Source: Gordonibacter sp. 28C | GTDB lineage: Bacteria; Actinomycetota; Coriobacteriia; Coriobacteriales; Eggerthellaceae | Reading direction: 5' to 3' | DNA: 64,000 bases | Assembly (NCBI RefSeq): GCF_003339845.1 | Contig: NZ_PPTR01000002.1 | Span: 372,001 to 436,000, forward strand | Shown: positions 17,501-23,769 of the stretch, in pieces | Layout of the letters: each line of letters starts with the position of its first letter | How positions within the stretch are numbered: position 1 is the first letter of the stretch | Notes under the pieces: model-generated | The model's input: only the letters and a program-made list of their open reading frames with translations | What the model was told of the DNA's origin: nothing | The model's database searches: none | Made by a program: the position numbers and the translations under genes

Positions 17501-19857
17501 TCGGGGCCTCCCTCTATCCACGCCGTATGGGCATAGCGGTACTTGTACGCTCCCATGAGCTCGACGATATCGCTGAGCTCCACGTTGATATCGTAGCTGT
17601 GCGTGCCCAAAACCTTGTCGGCAGCGGTGTCGTCCAACGGATTGATGGAGGTTATCCGCGCCGTGGTCACCGGAATATCCAGCACGATGTTGGCCGAAGT
17701 GGTGGCGATGAAGCCTTCGTAATCCGAGTCTCGGTACTCGATCCTGAAGCGATACTCGAGAGCCGCCTGGTCGGGATAATCGACGTCGATGGTGCACGAG
17801 GTTTTGTTGCGCCCGGCGTACTTCACGTCCACCCAAGTGCCGGCCACCTTCTTCTGCAGCATCGCGTCGAAATAGTCGTAGTTCGACGTTTTGTAATTCG
17901 TGGCGAAACTGAACGTGGCCTCGCGAGCCTCGCGAGGGGCGTCGGCTGCGGCGGAAACGACGCAGTCTTCGGGCTGCGAGGTGATCACGAACGCAGACAG
18001 CCTTGGCGTGCCCCATTGCGCGTACAGCGTGAGCTTGCGGTCGGAAGGTGCATCGAGCACGGTGTTCTCGTCAACCCAGAAGGATTCGGTGTTGGTTGCA
18101 TCATCGTAGGCAGTGACCCAGCCGAGGAAGGCGCGGCCGCCGTTCTCCACCGTCTGACCGTTTGTGCAAACGGGCAGCGCGCCGAGGGGCTCGCCTTCCA
18201 TAACCGTCTTGGTGGCCGGCGCTGCCGGCTGCATCCTGCATTGTTTCTGGTCGCTGGGCGCGTTCAGGTCGAACTCGACGGTGTAGGAGTTGGGCACGCA
18301 GTAGGCGTAGAACACGTGATCGTCGCCGCCGTAGATGCGGTCGTAGATGTCGTTCTCGTCCGCCTTGTACTCTGCGGGCGGTGTATCCCAGGTGCCGGCC
18401 GTGGGAGCTTCGGTCGTCCAGTAGACGAACCGGTAGCCTTCGGGCGCTTCCATGGTGGGCATACTGTCTGGAACCGTGTTCCAATAGCACTCGCTCTGCG
18501 TCGATTCGCCGTTCAGGGGCATCACCCACGTCAAGGTGATCTTCTTGCCGGTGGCCACGCCCCTGAGCATCGGAAAATCGTACTCGGGATACTTCAAGCA
18601 GGTATGGTGGCTACCACCTGCGTATACGTCATAATCCATATCCGAAGCCACGTCGGTCATGAATTCGTACCGGTATCTGAAGGTTCCGTTGAGATCGCTG
18701 CTGGCGTGGCTTTCATCCTGCACACTGCCGGTCAAGGTGAAGCACTTGGAAAGGGGCGACGAGACGTTGAGGCCGCCGAAGATGCCGCCGCTGTTCGCAG
18801 CAGCCGCAGCCTCGATCTGACCCGTGCTGTAGCATGCCGTGGTGGCGGGGAGGGCGACGTTCGGTCCGTCAAGGAGGCCCACCACGCCGCCGGCATGGCT
18901 GGTGCTTCCGCTGACGGTGACGGCTCCTTGGTTGAAGCAGTAGCCGAGATCGTACCCTTGGCTCTCCTCGACGTACATATACCCTACCACGCCGCCGGCA
19001 CTGCAGGCGCCCCGTGTGTTGAGCGCCGTGATGGCGCCGTTGTTGGAGCAGCGCTGCAAGGTGCAGGGGACCGAGGGGCTCGTCGTTTTGATGTAGCCCA
19101 CGATGCCGCCGGCAAAGCCGCTGTTGTCGCCCGCGCCGCCGTCGGCAGAGATATCGCCGAAGTTCGCGCAGCCCTCGATGACGAGGCTGCCTTCTCCGTG
19201 GTCGTAGTACTTGCCGATGAAGCCGCCCGCGGCATCGTCGCCAGCCACGGATGCTTGGTTCGTGCAATCGCGGATTTCGAGCCAACGGTCGTGCCTGGCG
19301 CCTTTTTCGTCTTGGCCGACTGCCTCGAACAGCGTGGCGGCGCGGCTGGTGCCGCCGCCGTGCTGGTTCGCGTTCTGCACCTGGCCTATGATGTTGAGGT
19401 TCTTGATAACGGTGGGGCCGCCCGCGTCGCTCGGCTTGCCGCCCGTGACGAACAGGGCGCCGCCATTCTTGCCCGTGATCTGGAGCTCCATGAGATGGCC
19501 GTTGCCGTCGAACTCGGCCACTTTCAGGTTGTTGTGGCTCATTTTGCCGATGACGTCGTCGGTGACAACGCCGCCGTGGCCCTCGGTGAGGTCGGCCATG
19601 AGGCGGGCGTGCTGGTTGTACTCATCTTCATCGGGCAGGGGGTTCAGCATATCCCTGCACCACGCGATGAGGTCGTCGGTGTTGTAGATGAGCACGGGGT
19701 CGTCGGCGGTGCCCTTGCCTTGCAGCCCGGCCGCGTAGGCGGGCGCGGGAGCCGCAAGGCCGGCGAGCGCCAGCACCGCCGCCAACAGGCCCGTTGCCAC
19801 CAGCGCTGCGAGCGCCGCTTGCTTGCTTCCGTGTTCACGCTTGCATATCTGACCCAT
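8581..19857 (-). CDS. Giant sortase-anchored FN3/Ig-repeat surface protein (3758 aa)
   Basis: The protein has a signal peptide (1 to about 42, ending APAPAYAA). Residues about 200-330 contain GLUG-like repeats (GGFIGKYYDHG, FAGGIVGYI, AGGVVGYMY, AGGVVGLLDG). A Listeria-Bacteroides-type repeat lies near 529-614 (YTVEFDLNAP to LYAQWG). From about residue 840 to 3600 there is a tandem array in which Ig-like modules (LxYxWQ, then YRCxV) alternate with fibronectin type III modules (APTDL, LxWxxxxxxxYEVxYR, TxYEWRV). I count at least twelve FN3 units. An X2-like domain (about 3616-3694) and a proline linker precede LAPTGDP, a hydrophobic segment and RRKMS. LAPTG fits the LAXTG signal of class E sortases. 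It is probably a cell-wall-anchored adhesin or host-glycan/matrix binder. The ATG at 19857 fits the signal peptide. It is transcribed away from the LytTR regulator. Confidence 0.88.
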   Translation of the reverse strand: MGQICKREHGSKQAALAALVATGLLAAVLALAGLAAPAPAYAAGLQGKGTADDPVLIYNTDDLIAWCRDMLNPLPDEDEYNQHARLMADLTEGHGGVVTDDVIGKMSHNNLKVAEFDGNGHLMELQITGKNGGALFVTGGKPSDAGGPTVIKNLNIIGQVQNANQHGGGTSRAATLFEAVGQDEKGARHDRWLEIRDCTNQASVAGDDAAGGFIGKYYDHGEGSLVIEGCANFGDISADGGAGDNSGFAGGIVGYIKTTSPSVPCTLQRCSNNGAITALNTRGACSAGGVVGYMYVEESQGYDLGYCFNQGAVTVSGSTSHAGGVVGLLDGPNVALPATTACYSTGQIEAAAAANSGGIFGGLNVSSPLSKCFTLTGSVQDESHASSDLNGTFRYRYEFMTDVASDMDYDVYAGGSHHTCLKYPEYDFPMLRGVATGKKITLTWVMPLNGESTQSECYWNTVPDSMPTMEAPEGYRFVYWTTEAPTAGTWDTPPAEYKADENDIYDRIYGGDDHVFYAYCVPNSYTVEFDLNAPSDQKQCRMQPAAPATKTVMEGEPLGALPVCTNGQTVENGGRAFLGWVTAYDDATNTESFWVDENTVLDAPSDRKLTLYAQWGTPRLSAFVITSQPEDCVVSAAADAPREAREATFSFATNYKTSNYDYFDAMLQKKVAGTWVDVKYAGRNKTSCTIDVDYPDQAALEYRFRIEYRDSDYEGFIATTSANIVLDIPVTTARITSINPLDDTAADKVLGTHSYDINVELSDIVELMGAYKYRYAHTAWIEGGPDNIVTDKGYYEDFPFTMENQTLREGQTYTLCVAHVVNKVNALVYEGESEPYRVEFTVPYSDSVVTDITSAQVTKDPVVKDGNPVDFNADYSVPLEGTFNVVADAQWAQPVTRGVTAQWQYKPSGGSWTDVPDEYYAEDGSGMTWNGDKTAARMHASLNAKAALNGARFRVRLSTPPATADAASGASAKDLVVNVPTPVLGEPKVTNDTHLSLSWAWEDGAGNTLANDGYYVKVESEYGSGGGYSRTDHVYANTYDATLNSQVDYTVKVWASVDGLQGPSSETTFKTTGPMELTWRYDYLTYYLAEGKNDYLSVQHSWAKYNDGKHAARYEWQLSKDVSDPATFDTFAVTEANEAKFPASFKSDKQPWDVEEAQWVRVSAAVWELDDQGEPAREVEGTRAYATPVPIVHETTAPQNVSARDVGSHSATICWDAPDKGLVREYQVEVGGQKRIVEAKEGQTSYAVTVDGLASNSSSEVKVSTFDPRKGTDYSGVIASTYSSVTTLPSPEAGTWTAAANPDTVDLTDTVTLSASYKANSGSFESAEVQWYSWREGDEAWEPVEGSEMTFNGADQTHTATFDYRVMSDDYGRQWKLGVKAGTPDEHVTGSSNAVTTALTLSAPTKVTLGESTTTSIPVTWDAVEGVEGDDSGYLVQRELIRDNYIVGIHTYRLNASDLDVDGDGNLHYVMENLKPDTEYRVAVAVFAGSVRSDYKYQYTNGKTKPVEVRPPVFVEVPKSKKPDAFNDATFDAKVAVEPDQGELEYRWQRKEPGEQEFTDVVLGDKYQVSAYNYSDGLGITLAVKNVEAADVGAAFRCVAAHVRDGQRAETISGAAYLYVDVQDPQSVQATAQGSTTAEVTWEPAGLVRRFTVDYQREGGGDASWQQSVVTLDSDAEHGSCLLEGLAPNTKYLVKVTAAPQAGFSSQAVDASFTTKPASELATATVSATPDDKVVDPGTQVTYKVETNVDGKPGEALSYRWQYNSFGEGWYDVDGAPNANELAVTAPDAGTAIGYRCIVASSKDGGDETSVTSSAALLLTRVAVEPPVRLAAETDTTSAHLSWEGNDVRPAAYEVQYAEGPTPPEDGSDAWVSVENVGEGTSCDVEGLAPNTVYSWRVRAVVRDELRSDWAMGQSFTTLAETSALTAVSVTPRWGVSEVKDVAGVDYAVTTNLDNIQSEEALSYQWQRSDTGDAWENMDGQAKRAFTATGSSVVPHRCFYRCVVTASKGGETLKTLASEPVSFMTVPKTPTGLKADGITATAASLAWTPSLYEGDGLSYEVLWRQVGTVDWQSDSSGREPAYALSGLMPATTYEWCVQVMNGNAPSAARSATSTFVTQSLRPLLTRVVVDPVDQTLDHDGQAVLTAYTNVDATAEPREMTYEWQKRPIGSDENAWETISGEDTHTITLGTNVDGFVRCKVTYNPNGLVNEPLAGFPMFSDEARVRFMPTLPADLAASNTTQTTAALAWTASQSQGLSGYEVEYRAVGTEAWNALTSGAAETSVEAKDLTPGTVYEWHVRALAYADADELYTDWADAAPFATQPADIVLSKVEVAPRTTSVMVDTGRTITLTATTDADAAETLEHQWQSKKGSYDWADVNGATAATLEVSTKDMTAGEYGYRCVVTATRDHAGEPKKVESGEAVVTVTPVAPTDLSVTDLHRVHPDNPDRRQVEGTFHFAWDGAFDQPDEVQFEISYQKIAGDGAPADWKIETFPYDKSMAYVIGSMEDEGLTYQWRARAVQNGVASPWSEVETFNTTLKEPEELDWVEVTPSDKLLSTTDSVTLEARTNADKESKDTLAYVWEWCELADDPRKISDEDWSTIDDENSDTLTLSPDEQKPTNNKANRYVRCQVTQTIDGVPGDPVASNPARVRVEPLPPTGLTASIGGSAYNNYTVILRWDCDDSRAGGPRDDKKVFGFDVSYRKVSTSEWVEVPWQSYYDWTSSTLPSSSLEADATYEWRVRSALSNNLGGWAAGGPHTEWVYGSTFTTPKVDVTPTTAAAVIGNGRTITFTATPNDAAVNGKAIEYTWQRNDGTGWKTVPNAPNAPTLNVVADDATAAGTSRYRCEVHVDNLRYTTSNEVSLTLAPAAPTNLTTSNIESSTASLAWDWTSGALAADRFEVFYRESGTEKWYAAEVGDGAKTYTLEGLEPQTAYEWYVQAVQKDGFKWDELKKDVRSLPSSMGVFATSSEIPPLTLEAVAVKPADQTLDPTDRATLTASTNLDGVVVKDALAYTWERRALDSDPSDDNAWELIEGKDAREVQLDAGTSGYVRCTATYTPVSGDAQTQISDEVRVVVRTLLDAPTDLSASVNGSDEAALSWQYLGTLPTGGTFSLSYRVADTSEWTVVGGIKESPYTLNGLASNTTYEWRVCAVSVDGFASEWASGEKFTTSALNSTLESAAAAPLSAEAVAGESALVADFFVKDIVGGEGEALAYQWQSKVGATWVDLPGENGERTHLSVATWEAGKYALRCAVTATPTGGTPKTVYSDEVSLALSPMVPGGLDAREVTRDTATLAWTWAGPGTADSVEFNVQYREEGASDTDWVEVPAGQIDAANMTCSVDGLVSGTSYEWQVQAEQGGQTSGWSESSGFVTLSGGSLKIARIWPPDVVVAPDKQASFAVFTNRGDAEDVSYEWQYRALDSLEDAWETIPNATGRILKLDANTSGYVRCVARQAAPAAEMAEVAEVVETPEMSAAPEANETLGANEVPEVIETFAATEPAVVYSNQARVRVEPHAPSGLAVSEVGFRDAALSWAASDAPDGTYTVAYRVAGTDEWTEVADLSTPAYALEGLVPGTRYEWRVQSVAIVGGDPLASEWAHGDSFTTQALKTYRVTAGADGTWKPGQPGLSFTIDAPRDEFQSVTVDGVKLVLGTDYTLADDGMTVTLSPDYLAKLAVGKHALVATFANGTASTSFTVASVDPGPTPNPNPPTPTPTPVNGDGNGGKVLAPTGDPLAPVPVVAAALAAACVALVARRKMS

Positions 19858-19931
19858 ACCGCACCTCGTTCTCGCAGGAAAGCACAACTCAAAGGAAAGT
19901 TTACCGAGGTGCGAGAGCGAAAACCGCTTTC

Positions 19932-19961
19932 TGGCACGAAACGAGACGATGTGGCACGAAA
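19932..19961. promoter_or_regulatory. Direct-repeat pair A: two TGGCACGAAA, 20-bp period
   Basis: Identical 10-mers at 19932-19941 and 19952-19961, start to start 20 bp, two helical turns apart. This is the spacing style of LytTR-family response-regulator sites. With the minus-strand -10-like TAAACT at 19903-19898, the pair would sit at about -40 to -69 of the surface-protein promoter, a classic activator position. The promoter assignment is inference. Confidence 0.65.
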
Positions 19962-20136
19962 GCAGGGCGCCCACGCCGCCAGCGGCGAGGCAGCGAGAAT
20001 GCGCCCCAGAGGGCAAACGGCGAGCAGCAAGGAGCGTGCAGGCAACCCTTCGAATTGCATGCTGCCCATGCGATGCGGATCGCATTTTCGCCTGAAAACG
20101 CGCTTCAGCGCACGAGGCGTGTTTTTCGGGCGAAAA

Positions 20137-20171
20137 CGTCCCAATCGCAGACTGTCCCCATTGGGGGCAGT
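20137..20171. repeat. Palindromic repeat family, copy 3 (degenerate)
   Basis: The sequence ACGTCCCAATCGCAGACTG followed by TCCCCATTGGGGGCAG aligns over its whole length with the perfect palindrome at 8425-8459, keeping the GTCCCAAT start and the GACTGTCCCC core, but the left arm has decayed so pairing is poor. Confidence 0.55.
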
Positions 20172-20236
20172 CGTTGCATTATACTGTCCGCCAGACGGTC
20201 ACCCACATGAAGGCGTTTCCCCGCCTTCGCGCAGGC

Positions 20237-20266
20237 TGGCACGAAACACGGTATTCTGGCACGAAA
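20237..20266. promoter_or_regulatory. Direct-repeat pair B: two TGGCACGAAA, 20-bp period
   Basis: Identical 10-mers at 20237-20246 and 20257-20266 repeat the exact sequence and 20-bp period of pair A at 19932. Pair B lies 49 bp before the best-supported start of the LytTR regulator and suggests autoregulation. A weak CAAAAT (20294-20299) lies about as far from pair B as TAAACT does from pair A. Confidence 0.65.
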
Positions 20267-20314
20267 ACATCCGTCGACCTTCGACGATACCGCCAAAATG
20301 GAAAGGAGGCTCGA

Positions 20315-21109
20315 ATGACGCCCCGCACAAGCGATGCGCGCCGTCCAGGCGAGCCCTTCCCTGCCGGCCTGTACCGTAGAAAGAGACCGATGAGAATCGC
20401 CATCGTCGACGATTGCGCCCGTGACGCCGAAACCCTCGAGCAGACGCTGCGTTCCCATTTGGAGAAGCGCGGGCGCACCTGCGAGATCGACCGCTTCAGC
20501 AGCGGCGAAGAGCTGTTCGAGACCCCCGACACGCTCGCCTTCGATCTCGTGTTCCTAGACGTGTACCTGGACGGGGCCAATGGCATCGAGGTGGCCGAGC
20601 AGCTGCGGCGAGAGAACTACCCCGGCCTCATCATCTTCACCACCATATCGAGCGAGCACGCCGTGGACGGCTTCCGCGTGCGCGCGTTCCACTACCTGAC
20701 CAAGCCCTTCTCGCCTGGCGACATCGCCGCCGCCCTCGACGAGGCCATCGCGCGCCTGGCCGGCGACGAGACCGTGCTGCGCGTGCACGACGGCGCCACG
20801 GCGGTGAACGTGCCGCTGTCGCAGGTGCGGTCCATCACCGCCGACGGGCACTACCTGAACCTCAGCACCGTGAACGGGCCGCTGCGCTGGCGCCAATCAT
20901 TCAGCCGGCTCGCGGACATGGTGACCCCCTATCCGCAGCTGTTCGTCTGCAACCGCGGCATCATGGTGAACCTCGCCCACGCCGACGACCTCACCGACGA
21001 CGGCTGCTTCCTCATGGACGACGGCACGAAACTGCCCGTGCGCCAATCGTCGCGCACCGAAGCGCGCAGCCGCTACTTCGACTACCTGTTCTCGAACGCG
21101 CGAAGATAG
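20315..21109 (+). CDS. LytTR-family response regulator (AgrA/VirR type)
   Basis: A receiver domain begins MRIAIVDDCARDAETLEQTL, with the phospho-acceptor Asp in DLVFLDVYLDGANGIEVA and the conserved Lys in FHYLTKPFSPGD. A C-terminal LytTR DNA-binding domain follows (LSQVRSITADGHYLNLST, FVCNRGIMVNL, DGTKLPVRQSSRTEA). I start at ATG 20315 because a perfect AAAGGAGG lies 5 nt upstream, giving 264 residues with a 25-residue extension. The family-typical start is the in-frame ATG at 20390 (239 residues), whose ribosome site is weaker. The AgrC-like kinase gene follows 10 bp later. The two direct-repeat pairs in the divergent upstream region are the obvious candidate sites for this protein. Confidence 0.85.
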   Translation: MTPRTSDARRPGEPFPAGLYRRKRPMRIAIVDDCARDAETLEQTLRSHLEKRGRTCEIDRFSSGEELFETPDTLAFDLVFLDVYLDGANGIEVAEQLRRENYPGLIIFTTISSEHAVDGFRVRAFHYLTKPFSPGDIAAALDEAIARLAGDETVLRVHDGATAVNVPLSQVRSITADGHYLNLSTVNGPLRWRQSFSRLADMVTPYPQLFVCNRGIMVNLAHADDLTDDGCFLMDDGTKLPVRQSSRTEARSRYFDYLFSNARR

Positions 21110-21119
21110 GCAGGCGGGC

Positions 21120-22538
21120 ATGTCGGGAAGCGTCGCGGAAGGCATCTTGTGGTACGTCGTGCGCAACACGCCCACGTTCCTGTCGATGTTCTTCCTCATG
21201 CTGCTTGCCGTGCGCGGACGGCTGCGCTTCTCGCTGAAAACCACCGTGGGCATCGCGCTGGGCATCGTGGTTGCCAGCAGCCTTGTCTCCGGTGTGGGCG
21301 TGGTGCTTTTCGCCGACGAGGCGGGCACGTGGGCCACCATCCCCCTGTTGGCCGTCTCTCTCGCCTCGCTTGCGGCGCTCACGCGACTGTCCTGGGGCAA
21401 GCGCCTGTTCGTGTTCTTCAGCGCCATAACGGCCGCATCCATCGCCATCCTCGTCTACGACGTGCTGCTGCGCACCGTGGCGCTCGAGTGGAGCTTCGGA
21501 GCGCGGCGCGTGCTCGACGCAGCCGTGTGTTCGCTGGGACCGCTGGCGCTGGCGCCGCTGTTTGCGCGCACGATACGCTGGGGTGTCGAGCAAATCGACG
21601 ACCGCACGTTCTGGCGTCGCCTGGCCGCGCTTCCGGCGGCGTTCTTCATCACGGCGAACGCGCTGTACGCGCTGGCCTACGCGGTGGAGTTTGTCTCGAC
21701 GTGGGCGAACGGTCTCTACGCGCTGACCGTGGCCGTGCTGGGCTTTCTGCTGGCGGCGTCGTACCTCGTGCTGTTCTCGGCGTTGCGCACCACCCGCGAG
21801 AACGCGCGGTTGCGCGAGGCGGCGCAGCTGGAAGGCATGCAGCACGTGCGCTACGAAAGCCTTCAGCGCACGCTGCGCGACACGGCGAAGGCGCGCCACG
21901 ACTTCCGACACCAGCTGCTGGTCATCCGCTCGTTCGCCGAAGAGAACGACGCAGAGGGCCTACGCGCGTTCCTTGACGAGCAGGGAGCGATCGGCGCGGA
22001 AGGAGAGCGGCCCGCCTACGCGTCGAACTTCGCTGTGGACGCCGTGGCGGCTCACTTCGCCGAACGGGCGCGTGCGTGCGGTGCCGAGACGTCGTTCGCG
22101 CTCGCGTTGCCCGAGCGCCTGTCGCTGCCCGAAGCCGACTTCTGCATGGCGCTGGCCAACCTGCTGGAGAACGCCGTGGAAGCCTGCGAGCGCGTGGCGG
22201 GCGCGGGGAATGCGCCGCAACTGCTCCTGTGCGTGGAGGCCCGGGTGGTCGCTGGCGGATCCGTGCTGGTGTCGGTGCGCAACAGCTGCACGGACGCCGA
22301 CGCCCGCTCGCTCGCAACCGCTGCGCCGGACGGCGTGCTGGCGAATGCGGCGCGCTCGACCAAGCACGCCGGAGAGGGCATCGGCCTGGCGTCGGTATCG
22401 GCGCTTGCGCACCGCTATCGCGGCGAAGTGCGCGCGCAGGCCGAGGACGGAGTCGCCGAGATCCAGCTGCTGCTGCGGCCGGAGCGGACGCAGTGCGCGG
22501 CTGCTACCGCGACCACCTGTTCTCGCGCGCAAAGGTAA
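21120..22538 (+). CDS. AgrC-like sensor histidine kinase (GHKL ATPase)
   Basis: A 472-residue protein. About six membrane helices fill residues 1-220 with no obvious extracellular sensor domain. The cytoplasmic part has the phospho-acceptor His in KARHDFRHQLLVIRSF, an N-box (LANLLENAVEACE) and a G-box (GEGIGLASV), the arrangement of peptide- or small-ligand-sensing kinases that pair with LytTR regulators. It follows its probable partner by 10 bp. No agrD-like peptide gene or agrB-like protease is visible beside it, so the ligand is unknown. The operon faces away from the giant surface-protein gene it may control. Confidence 0.85.
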   Translation: MSGSVAEGILWYVVRNTPTFLSMFFLMLLAVRGRLRFSLKTTVGIALGIVVASSLVSGVGVVLFADEAGTWATIPLLAVSLASLAALTRLSWGKRLFVFFSAITAASIAILVYDVLLRTVALEWSFGARRVLDAAVCSLGPLALAPLFARTIRWGVEQIDDRTFWRRLAALPAAFFITANALYALAYAVEFVSTWANGLYALTVAVLGFLLAASYLVLFSALRTTRENARLREAAQLEGMQHVRYESLQRTLRDTAKARHDFRHQLLVIRSFAEENDAEGLRAFLDEQGAIGAEGERPAYASNFAVDAVAAHFAERARACGAETSFALALPERLSLPEADFCMALANLLENAVEACERVAGAGNAPQLLLCVEARVVAGGSVLVSVRNSCTDADARSLATAAPDGVLANAARSTKHAGEGIGLASVSALAHRYRGEVRAQAEDGVAEIQLLLRPERTQCAAATATTCSRAQR

Positions 22539-22567
22539 GCGCCGGGCGCTCACGGCCCGTCAGAACA

Positions 22568-22629
22568 CGCATTGTCTCCCCAAAGGCGCGGTTTTGCTGC
22601 GAAAAACGCGTCTTTGGGGAGACAATGCG
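22568..22629. terminator. 62-bp hairpin between convergent genes
   Basis: A perfect 18-bp outer stem (CGCATTGTCTCCCCAAAG at 22568-22585, partner 22612-22629) encloses a second CGCG stem with TTTT/AAAA pairing. It lies between the converging kinase and methionine aminopeptidase genes and would fold equally on either strand, so a bidirectional terminator is the simplest reading. There is no T tract directly after the outer stem, so termination would need the inner part or Rho. Confidence 0.55.
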
Positions 22630-22647
22630 AGCCCGTTGCGGCGGAGC

Positions 22648-23532
22648 CTACCAGGACAGCAGCTCGTAGCCGTCCTCGGTCACGACCAGCTGCACTTCCC
22701 ATTGGGCGGTGTCGCTGCCGTCGGCGGTGCGCACGGTCCAGCCGTTCGGGTCGCTCATGTCGATCTCCTGCTTGCCGGCGTTCACCATGGGCTCGATGGT
22801 GAACACGAGGCCCGGCACCAGCACCATGCCCGTGCCAGGATCCGACACGTGGCTCACGAACGGGTCCTCGTGGAAGTCGAGGCCGATGCCGTGGCCGCCG
22901 AACTCGCGCACCACCGAGAAGCCGCACGCGTTCGCATGCGCTTTCACCGCCGCGCCCACGTCGCCGAGCAGCCCCCAGGGCTTCACGGCTGCGAGCCCGG
23001 CCTCCAGAGCTTTCTTCGTCTCGTCCACCAGGCGCTGGCGTTCCGGCGACACCGCGCCGATGCAGAACATGCGCGAAGAGTCGGAGTAATAGCCGTCCAG
23101 AATGGTGGAGCAGTCCACGTTCACGATGTCGCCCTCTTGCAGCACGTCGTCCTCGGAGGGGATGCCGTGGCACACCACCTCGTTCAGGGAGGTGCATACG
23201 CTCTTCGGGTAGCCTTCGTAGTTGAGGTCGGCCGGGATGCCGCCGTGCTCCACCGTGTAGTCGTGCACCCAGCGGTCCACCTCCTCGGTGGTCACGCCGG
23301 GCCCGATGCGCTCGGCCACGTGGTCGAGCACGCCGATGTTGATGGCCGCGCTGCGCTTGATGCCCTCGATGTCGGCCGCGCTCTTCAACAGCGCGCGTTC
23401 GGGCACTTCGAAGCCCTGCTCGTACAGGCCCTGCAGCCGTTCGTCGAAGTCCAGGTGGCATTTTTTGTACTTGCGCCCGCTGCCGCACCAACACGCGTCG
23501 TTGCGCCCGGGCTGTTCCTCACCGTCGTACAT
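22648..23532 (-). CDS. map: Type I methionine aminopeptidase with N-terminal SEC-C zinc motif
   Basis: A 294-residue enzyme that removes the initiator methionine from new proteins. Residues 14-26 form a SEC-C zinc motif (CWCGSGRKYKKCH), a known N-terminal addition in some bacterial and clostridial MetAPs that is linked to ribosome or SecA contact. The catalytic domain shows the two Asp ligands (IVNVDCS and YYSDSSRMF), the His of EFGGHGIGLDFHEDP and the Glu ligands in FTIEPM and AQWEVQL. The start ATG has AAAGGA 7 nt upstream. The length fits the SEC-C subtype. It is a stand-alone gene converging on the kinase gene. Confidence 0.93.
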   Translation of the reverse strand: MYDGEEQPGRNDACWCGSGRKYKKCHLDFDERLQGLYEQGFEVPERALLKSAADIEGIKRSAAINIGVLDHVAERIGPGVTTEEVDRWVHDYTVEHGGIPADLNYEGYPKSVCTSLNEVVCHGIPSEDDVLQEGDIVNVDCSTILDGYYSDSSRMFCIGAVSPERQRLVDETKKALEAGLAAVKPWGLLGDVGAAVKAHANACGFSVVREFGGHGIGLDFHEDPFVSHVSDPGTGMVLVPGLVFTIEPMVNAGKQEIDMSDPNGWTVRTADGSDTAQWEVQLVVTEDGYELLSW

Positions 23533-23769
23533 GCTGATTCCTTTCGCTCGCGGCCATTGTACCGCTTGTTAGACGGAGCGAACAGGCAGAAGGGCGCGAT
23601 CCGCCGTTTCCGCAGCCGCTTGGAAGGATGAACGTACGAAAACCCGACAATTCAGCCGGCGAAATCGTGTTACTGATAATGGCCGGGCTGTCGCGCGGCT
23701 TCGCCTTGGCGGACGGTCGCACCGACCGCGCGAAGGCGCCGTGAAGCCCCCGTCGAAAGGAAGCGCCCC

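Larger units (their letters stand above)
19858..20314. other. Divergent control region between surface protein and LytTR regulator
   Basis: This 457-bp non-coding region contains, left to right: a TAAACT-like minus-strand -10 (19903-19898), a direct-repeat pair (19932-19961), an imperfect hairpin (20085-20103 with 20117-20136), a degenerate palindromic repeat (20137-20171), a TATACT hexamer near 20177 and a second direct-repeat pair (20237-20266). The last part holds a perfect AAAGGAGG ribosome site (20302-20309) for the regulator. Confidence 0.6.

Noticed and set aside
16876-20379. A 1167-codon plus-strand frame across the start of the giant gene
   Set aside because: Same reason: antisense shadow that also runs through the structured intergenic region and into the LytTR leader.
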